Below, one piece after another: positions 57,228 through 64,000 of a stretch of 64,000 nt of DNA; within the stretch, counting starts at the first letter, position 1; each line of letters opens with the position of its first letter. The notes beneath the pieces were generated by a model. The model was given only the letters and a program-made list of their open reading frames with translations, did not search any database and was not told the DNA's origin. Both the position numbers and the translations under genes were made by a program. Source of the stretch: Rhodopseudomonas julia (GTDB lineage Bacteria > Pseudomonadota > Alphaproteobacteria > Rhizobiales > Afifellaceae); contig NZ_JAUSUK010000001.1 of the NCBI RefSeq assembly GCF_030813515.1, positions 1,364,001 to 1,428,000 of the forward strand. Reading direction: 5' to 3'.

Positions 57228-57902
57228 TTATTGCACGGGCGCCTGATCGTGGGAGCCCGCCAGCGATAATTCTGCGATGGCGATCAACGTCTCCGCTCGG
57301 GCTTTGAGGCTCGGCGCCTCCAGAAGCGCCTGCTTTTCGGCCGGGCCCCACGGGCTCATCATGCACAAAGCCGTGAGCAGGCCGACATTCGAAGCGCGTT
57401 CCACGCTTTCCCAGTCGGCTTCGAGGTCATGGGCGGTGAGATAGCTGCGAAAGGCCGCAAGAAGGGCCGCTCGATCGATTTCATCCTCACCCTGGCGCGG
57501 CTCGAAGTCGGAGGTGAACTTCTCAAAGCACACCTGACAGGCGCGGTAGTCCGCTTCCGTTTCCAGCTCCTGACGGATGGCGAAGCGCGAGACGCCGGTC
57601 AGGGTGACGAGATAGCGGCCGTCACCCGTTTCGGCGATCTGGGTCAACCGCCCGGCACAGCCCACCTGGCAGAGAGGCGCCGTATGGCAATCCTCGCTGC
57701 ACCCGATCACCGGCTGAATCATGCCGATGAGCCGCTCTCCGCGCAACGCGTCGTCGATCATGGCGACATAGCGCGGCTCGAAGATGTTCAGCGGCAATTG
57801 CCCGCTCGGCAGCAGCAAAGCGCCGGAGAGCGGGAACACCGGGATCCGGTCGGGAAGGTCGGATGGATCTCTATAACAGCGATTTCCGGCCTGAATGGCC
57901 AT
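57228..57902 (-). CDS. Lon N-terminal (substrate-binding) domain protein
   Basis: The 224-residue protein carries only the LAN domain of Lon: RIPVFPLSGALLLPSGQLPLNIFEPRYVAMIDDAL and LIGMIQPV, and ends with a helical half. It has no AAA+ or protease domain. Stand-alone forms (COG2802) are widespread in alphaproteobacteria next to a thioredoxin gene, as here. Role unknown, possibly substrate recognition. Confidence 0.88.
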   Translation of the reverse strand: MAIQAGNRCYRDPSDLPDRIPVFPLSGALLLPSGQLPLNIFEPRYVAMIDDALRGERLIGMIQPVIGCSEDCHTAPLCQVGCAGRLTQIAETGDGRYLVTLTGVSRFAIRQELETEADYRACQVCFEKFTSDFEPRQGEDEIDRAALLAAFRSYLTAHDLEADWESVERASNVGLLTALCMMSPWGPAEKQALLEAPSLKARAETLIAIAELSLAGSHDQAPVQ

Positions 57903-57937
57903 TCGCAACACCTCGTCGAATGCTTTCCAGTCTAGAA

Positions 57938-58870
57938 CTAGGCGAAAAGCAGAGACGACAAGCGCTGACGGGACTTAGCCGTCGCCGGATCCTTGGTTCC
58001 CCAGGCCTCGAAGAACTGCACAAGCTGCTTGCGTGCCGCCTGATCGTTCCATTCGCGGTCGCGGCGAACGATCTCTAGGAGACAATCCGCCGCGCCTGTG
58101 CGATCGCCGCGCGCATTGAGAATGAGCGCAAGGTCGAAGCGCGCCTGATGATCCGTGGGATCCTGCTCGAGCTGCGCTTTGAGAGCATTGGGATCGCCGA
58201 GGCCTTCAGATTGCTCCGCCAGTTCGAGGGCTGCACGCGCCTGCACGAGAGCTTCGCTGGCGGCAAGCGCCGGTTCGATCCCGTCGAGCAGTGCCCGCGC
58301 CGCATCGAGATTGTGAAGACTGATCTCGCAGCGCACCAGCCCGGCGAGGGCTGCCGCGTTTTCCGGTTCTTCCTGCAGCGTCTGCGCATAGAGATTGGCA
58401 GCACCCGCGGGGTTGCCGCCCTCGAGTTCCGCATCAGCCGCCGCAAGTGCCGCGTCTGCCGAGCTCGGTCCCACGGGTCCTGCAATGCGCTGCAGGAAAT
58501 CCATGACCTGGCTTTCGGGAAGTGCGCCCATGAAGCCGTCGAGAGGTTGGCCGTCCTTGAAGGCGATCACGGCGGGAATGGAGCGGATCCCGAGTTGGCC
58601 GGCGATCTCCGGGTGATCGTCGATGTTCATCTTGACGAGCTTGACCTTGCCGCCGGCCTTCTTCACCGCGGCTTCGAGGATCGGCGTCAGCTGCTTGCAC
58701 GGGCCACACCAGGGGGCCCAGAAATCGACCAGAACCGGAACCTCGCGCGAGGCCTCCATGACGTCGACGCGAAACTCCTGGGTGGTGGTCTCCTTGATGA
58801 GGCCGGAGGCGTCGTTCTGAGGCTGCGGGGCGCTCGTCTGGCCGCCGAGGATGAATCCTTCTGCGCTCAT
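57938..58870 (-). CDS. Thioredoxin-TPR protein (YbbN/CnoX-like)
   Basis: The 310-residue protein joins a thioredoxin domain (VPVLVDFWAPWCGPCKQLTP with intact WCGPC) to TPR-like repeats in the C-terminal half, as in YbbN/CnoX. E. coli CnoX is a holdase for GroEL but lacks one active-site Cys; this protein retains both, so it may also be redox active. The ATG 58870 follows agaaggaagcc. It lies just upstream of the Lon-N-like gene. Confidence 0.9.
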   Translation of the reverse strand: MSAEGFILGGQTSAPQPQNDASGLIKETTTQEFRVDVMEASREVPVLVDFWAPWCGPCKQLTPILEAAVKKAGGKVKLVKMNIDDHPEIAGQLGIRSIPAVIAFKDGQPLDGFMGALPESQVMDFLQRIAGPVGPSSADAALAAADAELEGGNPAGAANLYAQTLQEEPENAAALAGLVRCEISLHNLDAARALLDGIEPALAASEALVQARAALELAEQSEGLGDPNALKAQLEQDPTDHQARFDLALILNARGDRTGAADCLLEIVRRDREWNDQAARKQLVQFFEAWGTKDPATAKSRQRLSSLLFA

Positions 58871-58968
58871 TTGCGGCTTCCTTCTATGTGTCGTGGCGAT
58901 ATGTGGCGATCGTAGCCGGGAAAGCAATCGAGTCAGGCGTCACCGTCGCGGGCGATGTCGCCGCGGAT

Positions 58969-59442
58969 TTACCCGCCGCCCCAGCTTTCATCGTGGATGG
59001 TGAGCTCCAGGATGGGGCGTGCCCACGAGACGGGCCCGGAAGCGGGCTCCTGGCCCACGACCCGCGCGCCCATTTTTTCGTAGAAGGCCTGCGCCGGCGG
59101 ATGCGAGATGATCTTGATGGCACGAATGCCGCGGGTCGCCGCTTCACGCTTCAAATCGGTGATGAGGGCGGCTCCGAGACCGGTTCCCTGCGCCTCGTTG
59201 GCGACGAAGAGGAGGTCGAGTTCGGGCGCCGGCGTCGTCGTCAGGCTGTAATAGCCCAGGATTTTGCCAGCCCGTTCCGCCAGGACGAAGATGTCTTCGA
59301 CAAGCTGGGCTTCACCGATCACGTAACCGTCGAGCATCGCGCGGTAGGGCCCGCGATAGGCGGCGGAGGCCTGCGTCAGGGCGTTGAGCGCGGCGCGGTC
59401 CCGCTCTTGGGCGCGGCGCAGGATGACCCGATCAGGCCGCAT
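58969..59442 (-). CDS. GNAT-family N-acetyltransferase
   Basis: The 157-residue protein has the GNAT core LDLLFVANEAQGTGLGAALITDLKREA (acetyl-CoA loop QGTGLG) and AQAFYEKMGA near the C-terminus. Substrate unknown. The ATG at 59442 is preferred; a TTG at 59457 would add five residues. It overlaps the end of the tRNA-editing gene by 11 bases. Confidence 0.85.
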   Translation of the reverse strand: MRPDRVILRRAQERDRAALNALTQASAAYRGPYRAMLDGYVIGEAQLVEDIFVLAERAGKILGYYSLTTTPAPELDLLFVANEAQGTGLGAALITDLKREAATRGIRAIKIISHPPAQAFYEKMGARVVGQEPASGPVSWARPILELTIHDESWGGG

Positions 59443-59935
59443 CGCCGGACGCGGCAAGGATTTGCGGCTCGTGACCGGCGGCCTTCAGGAAGGTGAAGAG
59501 GTCCTCGCGGCCGATCTTGGTCGTCGCGGTGTTTTCCAGCGGGTGGAAATTCAAGACGTCGTAGGAGAGGAGAGCCTCGTCCAGGACGAGGGTGACGCGC
59601 TGTGTCTCGTCGTTGATGACGGAAAATGGCGTGACGGAGCCAGGCCGCACGCCCAAGAGCTCCTCCAGGAGCTCCGGTTTGCCGAAAGACAGGCGCGCCG
59701 AGCCGAGCCGCTTATGCAGCGTCTTCATATCGATCTCGGCGTCTTCCTTGGCCACGAGCAGGAAGACCTGGTCCTTCTTGTCCTTCAAGAAGAGGTTTTT
59801 GGTGTGTGCACCCTCGATCGTGCCGCGCAGGCGTTTCGATTCCTCCACGGTGAAGAGCGGCGGGTGTTCCATCGTTTCCGTCGAAATGCCGATCTCGTCG
59901 AGGAACGCCATCAGTTCGGCGCGACCTTTCGCCAT
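59432..59935 (-). CDS. YbaK/ProX-type prolyl-tRNA editing protein (PrdX-like)
   Basis: The 167-residue protein is a free-standing INS-domain editing protein. It has MEHPPLFTVEESKRLRGTIEGAHTKNLFLKDKKDQVFLLV, with the catalytic-loop Lys in KNLFLKDK, and GVRPGSVTPFSVINDE. Homologues deacylate Ala-tRNA(Pro) (ProXp-ala/PrdX) or related mischarged tRNAs. The substrate is inferred from family length and motif. Confidence 0.85.
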   Translation of the reverse strand: MAKGRAELMAFLDEIGISTETMEHPPLFTVEESKRLRGTIEGAHTKNLFLKDKKDQVFLLVAKEDAEIDMKTLHKRLGSARLSFGKPELLEELLGVRPGSVTPFSVINDETQRVTLVLDEALLSYDVLNFHPLENTATTKIGREDLFTFLKAAGHEPQILAASGDAA

Positions 59936-60108
59936 GTCTCTTGCCCCGCAAGCTTCGTAAAGGCGTCGCCATAGCCAAGGCCGAACACGGGCACAAGGTG
60001 AGACGGCCGCGGGAGGCCTCGGCGGGACGTGCGCAGGCAAGAGGCGGGCGGAAGAGGGGCCGATCTCCGTCCGAGGAAATTGTTCTCGCGATCGGCGCAT
60101 TTCAGGTG

Positions 60109-60137
60109 TTGCAATGGCCAATCGCTTGCGCCATATA
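60109..60137 (+). promoter_or_regulatory. Candidate promoter of tRNA-Gly
   Basis: TTGCAA (60109-60114) and CATATA (60132-60137) are spaced 17 bp. They lie about 40 bp before the tRNA 5' end, as expected for a housekeeping sigma-70 promoter. Confidence 0.4.
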
Positions 60138-60175
60138 GGCGACCGCTCCCGCCGCACGGCGGTGCAGCGATGGAT

Positions 60176-60250
60176 GCGGGTGTAGCTCAGGGGTAGAGCA
60201 CAACCTTGCCAAGGTTGGGGTCGTGGGTTCGAATCCCATCGCCCGCTCCA
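60176..60250 (+). tRNA. tRNA-Gly (anticodon GCC)
   Basis: A 75-nt cloverleaf is complete: acceptor GCGGGTG / CGCCCGC with one G-T pair, D arm GCTC/GAGC, anticodon stem CAACC/GGTTG around loop TTGCCAA, T arm GTGGG TTCGAAT CCCAT, and encoded CCA. Anticodon GCC reads GGC and GGU glycine codons, which are common here. Confidence 0.97.
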
Positions 60251-60597
60251 GTTTTCTCGTGATTTCCCTTCCAGATCATGAGTGCGCGCCGCGAAAGCGG
60301 CTTAGCCGTGCGGCTGCACTTCGTGCAGAGGTGTGCCGGCGGCGCGGCAATCGTCTCATCCGTTTCATCTAGGGCCTTTCGCTTCTTGGCCGACGCTGCC
60401 CAACGCTGCGTGGTCTTGGCGCGCCGTATCCGGCGGTCGAATGCCCCGCGATCGCGCCAGGCGAGCGCGGGTGCGATAAATATGACACATTGAGTTAGGT
60501 TTTATCCTTGCGGACGGTGTTGGGCCATCTGCAAATGTTGACTCCGCTCGTCAGGTTTTGCACGGCGACGACCGGCATTCTAAAGACGAGAGAGTAC
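60251..60597 (+). other. Intergenic region before the siderophore operon (347 bp)
   Basis: I see no gene. The last 120 bp turn AT-rich: GATAAA (60475-60480) and TTTATC (60500-60505) form arms around TATGACACATTGAGTTAGG, a plausible promoter/operator for iron control, but it does not match a Fur, Irr or RirA box well enough to name. Confidence 0.3.
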
Positions 60598-62706
60598 ATG
60601 ATCCTCCACCGCACCCTTCTGGGCTTCAACGTCGCCGCTCTCGGCTCATTCTTCGTGGTGAGCCTGCCCGGAGACGTTCACGCGCAGGACCTCGACAACC
60701 CGGTCGCGCTTCAGCCGATCGTCGTCGAGGCGGAGAGCGATCAGATCCTGAAGCAGGACGGGTATGTCGCCAAACAGGATCGGGCGGGGACCAAGGTCGA
60801 TACGCCGATAGCGGACATTCCGCAGGCGATCACCGTGGTCACGCAGGATCAGATCGAGGATCAGGAGCCCCGGACGCTCAACGAGACGCTCGGCTATACG
60901 GCAAGCGCCAACCCGAACAATTTCGGTTTCGATTCGCGCTTCGACGCCTTCACGCTGCGCGGTTTCAACGCTTATTACAACGGTATCTTCCGCGACGGGC
61001 TGCGTCAGTACAATTCGCCGACGGCGCTCTTCAAGACGGAGCCCTATGGCATCGAAGGAATCACCATCCTGAAAGGTCCCGCCTCGTCGCTTTATGGCGT
61101 CAGCGGGCCGGGTGGAATCGTCAACATCGTCACCAAGCGGCCGAAGGAGGAGACCTTTCGGGAGGTGGAACTCGTCGGCGGCGGCCACGACCGGTACCAG
61201 ATCGGTGTTGATTTCTCCGGGCCGGCGAACGATTCAGGGACCTTGCTCTATCGACTGACCGGGCTTGCGCGCAATGCCGAGGCCGAGATCCCGTCCTATC
61301 CCGACAACAAATACTATCTCGCGCCGGCTTTCACACTGAAGCCCGATGACGATACGACGTTCACCGTCTTGAGCGAGTTGTCGCGCACGGTCACGGGCGG
61401 CACCGCCTCCTATTACAATCCGGCCTATGGTGTCGTGTCGGATCTCTACGACGGCGATCCCGACTACAACGATTTCGTCCAGAATCAGGGGCGGATCGGC
61501 TACGAGCTCGAGCACCGCTTCAACGAACTTCTGACGGTCCGCCAGAACCTGCGCTACAGCAAGGTCGACGCCGACCTCCAATATTCGGGGCATTACGCGA
61601 GCGGCGCCGATCTTGCCCGCTACTGGGGCCATTACGAGGAAGACGCGGCGTCCTTCGTCGTCGACAATATGGCCCAATTCACCTTCGACACGGCCGCGAT
61701 CGCCCATACGGCGCTTGCCGGGGTCGATTACACATGGGCCGAATACGACGCGTCGAGCGCTCTCTCCTATGCCTCGGTCGACGATATCGCGAGCGCCCCG
61801 CTCGCCTATGACGGCGGCCAGGAGATGAACGGTATCGGCGCCTATCTTCACGACCAGATGGAGTGGAACGGCTTTACCTTGTTCCTCAGCGGCCGCTACG
61901 ACTGGGTCGAGACCACCTCCATCGACAGCGATCGCGTCGAAACTGACTACGACGATGAAGCCTTTTCCGGGCGCGTCGGCCTTTCCTACCGCACCCGCTG
62001 GGGTGTCATCCCCTATGCGAACTATTCGACATCCTTCTCGCCGAATATCGGGCTCGTCTACGATGATGTGACGAGCGACGAGGGACGCGCGGCAGAGCCC
62101 ACCATCGCCGACCAGGTGGAGGTCGGCGTGAAATATGAGATCCCCGAGACGAATGCGATCGTGAGCGCGGCCTATTTCAACATCGCGCAGACCGACGGAG
62201 TCGTCTTCGACACGACGACCGGCATCAACCGGCAGCGGCAGCTCGATCTCACCTCGGAAGGCGTCGAATTGGGGGCGCAGGCCTCGCTTGACAACGGCCT
62301 CAACCTGATCGCTTCCTACACGCATCTCAAGATGACCATCGATAAGGGGGCGACCGGGACGGCCGGCAACGAATTATCCGGCGTGCCCAACAACATTTTC
62401 TCGCTCTGGGGGCTCTATCAGTTCCAGCCGGGCTCGCCGCTTGCCGGCCTCGGGATCGGAGCGGGTGTGCGCTATGTCGGGGACAGCTACGGCGACGACA
62501 CCAATACGTTGAAGAACGACGACCGCTACTTCATCGATGCGTCGCTTTCTTATGACTTTGGGGCCCGCGATCCGCGGCTCGCCGGAGCCAAGCTGCAGAT
62601 CAACGCCAAGAATCTCCTGGATGAGCGGGAGCCGATTTGCACCTCCGGCTATTGCTACCGCGACGAGGGGAGGACGATCATCGGCAGCCTGCGCTACCGC
62701 TTCTGA
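60598..62706 (+). CDS. TonB-dependent siderophore receptor (FhuA-like)
   Basis: Outer-membrane gated porin for a ferric siderophore. From the ATG 60598 the 702-residue precursor has signal [19 protein letters not shown] ending near VHAQ. Then come the TonB-box-like PIVVEA, the plug with [37 protein letters not shown] and [10 protein letters not shown], and a 22-strand barrel. The near-C-terminal Cys pair [14 protein letters not shown] and final RYRF are typical of FhuA/FoxA hydroxamate receptors. The next gene overlaps its stop by one base. Confidence 0.93.
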   Translation: MILHRTLLGFNVAALGSFFVVSLPGDVHAQDLDNPVALQPIVVEAESDQILKQDGYVAKQDRAGTKVDTPIADIPQAITVVTQDQIEDQEPRTLNETLGYTASANPNNFGFDSRFDAFTLRGFNAYYNGIFRDGLRQYNSPTALFKTEPYGIEGITILKGPASSLYGVSGPGGIVNIVTKRPKEETFREVELVGGGHDRYQIGVDFSGPANDSGTLLYRLTGLARNAEAEIPSYPDNKYYLAPAFTLKPDDDTTFTVLSELSRTVTGGTASYYNPAYGVVSDLYDGDPDYNDFVQNQGRIGYELEHRFNELLTVRQNLRYSKVDADLQYSGHYASGADLARYWGHYEEDAASFVVDNMAQFTFDTAAIAHTALAGVDYTWAEYDASSALSYASVDDIASAPLAYDGGQEMNGIGAYLHDQMEWNGFTLFLSGRYDWVETTSIDSDRVETDYDDEAFSGRVGLSYRTRWGVIPYANYSTSFSPNIGLVYDDVTSDEGRAAEPTIADQVEVGVKYEIPETNAIVSAAYFNIAQTDGVVFDTTTGINRQRQLDLTSEGVELGAQASLDNGLNLIASYTHLKMTIDKGATGTAGNELSGVPNNIFSLWGLYQFQPGSPLAGLGIGAGVRYVGDSYGDDTNTLKNDDRYFIDASLSYDFGARDPRLAGAKLQINAKNLLDEREPICTSGYCYRDEGRTIIGSLRYRF

Positions 62707-63971
62707 TGGCGGCGGACGAGGCGGCCGAGACGCCATCCTGCCATTGGCTCAAGAGGCCGCTCGCCACGCTCGCCGCGATCGGCGGCCTCTATGTCGCGCA
62801 GAGCGTCATCGGGGGGATGACCTGGGTCGGCCTGCCCGCTGTCCTGCGCAGCCAAGGCGCCGATCTCGGCGATATCGGTCTTGTTTCGCTGATCGCGCTG
62901 CCTTGGGCGCTCAAGTTTCTTTGGGCGCCTGCCGTCGAACGCTATCGCCTGCCTCCTCGCGGGCGCAATCGCTCCGGGTCCATCGTCCTCGCCGGCATTT
63001 TGATGGTCGTGGCCATCTTGGGGCTCATCGGCGCGCTGCCTGCTGAGGCGCTTTGGGCGATCTTCGCCCTTCTCACTCTCGCCGCCCTTGCCACGGCGAC
63101 GGTCGATATCGCCTGCGACGGCTATGCGGTCGAAAATCTCTCCACGCAGCAGCAGGGCTGGGGCAACAGCGCTCAGGTCGGCGGCGCCTATCTCGGCTCG
63201 GCTCTCGGCGGCGGCCTGTTTCTGGTGATCGTCGGGCATAGCGGCTGGACCGCCGGCGTGTGGACGATGGCGGCGCTCGTGACGCTCCTCGCGCTCCCCT
63301 TCCTCGTCCAGTCGCGGGCTGTAAGCTTCGATGCGGAACGTACGCATCTTCCCTCGCTTCGGGCGGCTCTTGCGCGCCGCGAAATTCGCCGCGGCCTTGC
63401 CGTCGCCGCGCTTTACGTGGTGGCGCAGAAAACCCCCTTCAACATGCTGTCGCCCTACCTCGTCGATCGCGAGGTGAGCCTTGCGACACTCGGTATCCTG
63501 AACGGGCTCGGCTCTATCGTGCTCGGCATTTCTGGATCGCTCCTGGGGGGCGCCTGCGTGCGCTTGTTCGGGGTGCGGCCGGTGCTGGTGGCGGCGCTTG
63601 CCCTGCAGTCGATGGTGCTCGCCTTTCTGTCCTTCTCTGTCACCGCGCCGTGGATCCCCCTCTGGCTCGTCATCGGGGTGGCTCTGGTGGCGACGTCGGG
63701 GTTGATGGCCTTCGGTTTCGTGGCGCTTTACGCGCAATTCATGCGCTGGTCGGACCCCCGCCAGGCCGGCATCGACTTCACGTTGTTTCAATGCGTCGAC
63801 GCCCTCGTTTCGTTGAGTGGCGGTATTGCTGCGGGTTTTCTCGCCGAGCGTTTCGGGTATTCGCCGTTCTTCGCTGGCGCCGCTGTTCTTGCAGGGCTTG
63901 CCGTCGCGGCGATTGCTGTGGTGGCAGGCGAGAAGACGTCGAAATCCGGCTGCGGAGGGGCTGCCGGATGA
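62706..63971 (+). CDS. RhtX/FptX-like MFS siderophore permease
   Basis: The 421-residue protein has about 12 membrane helices and starts inside the receptor stop codon. Motifs [35 protein letters not shown] and [12 protein letters not shown] place it in the AmpG-related RhtX/FptX group, single-protein inner-membrane importers for rhizobactin 1021 or pyochelin. Gene order receptor-permease agrees. It is not an ATP-driven FhuBCD system. Confidence 0.85.
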   Translation: MAADEAAETPSCHWLKRPLATLAAIGGLYVAQSVIGGMTWVGLPAVLRSQGADLGDIGLVSLIALPWALKFLWAPAVERYRLPPRGRNRSGSIVLAGILMVVAILGLIGALPAEALWAIFALLTLAALATATVDIACDGYAVENLSTQQQGWGNSAQVGGAYLGSALGGGLFLVIVGHSGWTAGVWTMAALVTLLALPFLVQSRAVSFDAERTHLPSLRAALARREIRRGLAVAALYVVAQKTPFNMLSPYLVDREVSLATLGILNGLGSIVLGISGSLLGGACVRLFGVRPVLVAALALQSMVLAFLSFSVTAPWIPLWLVIGVALVATSGLMAFGFVALYAQFMRWSDPRQAGIDFTLFQCVDALVSLSGGIAAGFLAERFGYSPFFAGAAVLAGLAVAAIAVVAGEKTSKSGCGGAAG

Positions 63972-64000
63972 ATGGCGAAGATGTCTCGTCCAGGCGGATT
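63968..64000 (+). CDS. Start of a third gene of the siderophore operon (partial)
   Basis: An ATG overlaps the permease stop (ATGA, 63968-63971) and opens a frame [11 protein letters not shown] to the window end. The overlap style matches the operon. Too little is visible to name it. Confidence 0.45.
   Translation, partial: MNGEDVSSRRI

Noticed and set aside
60251-60597. Possible cobalamin riboswitch before the TonB-dependent receptor
   Set aside because: No B12-box-like sequence or conserved core visible; the receptor looks siderophore-specific.

Overview
The window looks like a chromosomal segment of a high-GC alphaproteobacterium, most likely of the order Hyphomicrobiales (Rhizobiales). 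I infer this from the gene order ppsR / origin / hemE-hemJ-rho-mnmE-mnmG-rsmG-parA-parB, from a CenR-type response regulator, from TTAA-N7-TTAA boxes of the CtrA type, from GANTC clustering at the origin, and from rhizobial-style neighbourhoods (hslUV beside a his operon; dnaQ-secB-fxsA-Tim44-mltA-smr). The genus cannot be settled from the sequence alone. Almost all genes are core and intact; I see no insertion sequence, prophage or CRISPR array.

Layout. 0-5.2 kb: small accessory-type core genes, an adenosine-kinase-like PfkB protein and hslUV. 5.3-14.0 kb: a tight plus-strand cluster hisB-DUF2628-hisH-hisA-[GGDEF/EAL protein]-hisF-hisE-coaA-pyrF-DUF1330-ThiF, with a cyclic-di-GMP-type signalling gene interrupting the histidine genes. 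14-20 kb: a 2-hydroxyacid dehydrogenase, a secreted SH3 protein, a sugar ABC transporter (binding protein and two permeases, no ATPase) and an OlsB-like acyltransferase. 20-24 kb: smr-mltA-Tim44 opposite fxsA and secB. 23.8-27.5 kb: the minus-strand run ppsR-maf-aroE-coaE-dnaQ.

The most important non-coding stretch is 27547-27933, between ppsR and hemE. It has the position of the chromosomal replication origin known from Caulobacter and Rickettsia, with a DnaA box, five GANTC sites, an AT-rich edge and a perfect CtrA-type box just before hemE. Rightward follow hemE, hemJ, rho, the tRNA-modification genes mnmE and mnmG, rsmG and parAB, with three near-consensus parS sites between mnmE and rsmG. 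Origin, parS and ParAB therefore form one replication/segregation region. Then come holA, lptE and leuS (minus), a PLP-binding protein, an L,D-transpeptidase, cenR, a degenerate cNMP-domain protein, xthA, lolA and ftsK. The xthA-lolA gap holds a candidate small RNA, and a second perfect CtrA-type box lies upstream of ftsK.

50-54 kb: two tandem glnK-amtB operons, each amtB followed by a strong minus-strand terminator. 54-60 kb: tesB, a ubiquinone-type hydroxylase, a TetR regulator, and minus-strand genes for Trm112-like, Lon-N-like, thioredoxin-TPR, GNAT and a prolyl-tRNA editing protein. 60-64 kb: tRNA-Gly(GCC) followed by a siderophore uptake operon (TonB-dependent receptor, RhtX/FptX-like permease, and the start of a third gene cut by the window end).

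Functions are assigned by reading motifs and family resemblance; no database search was run.
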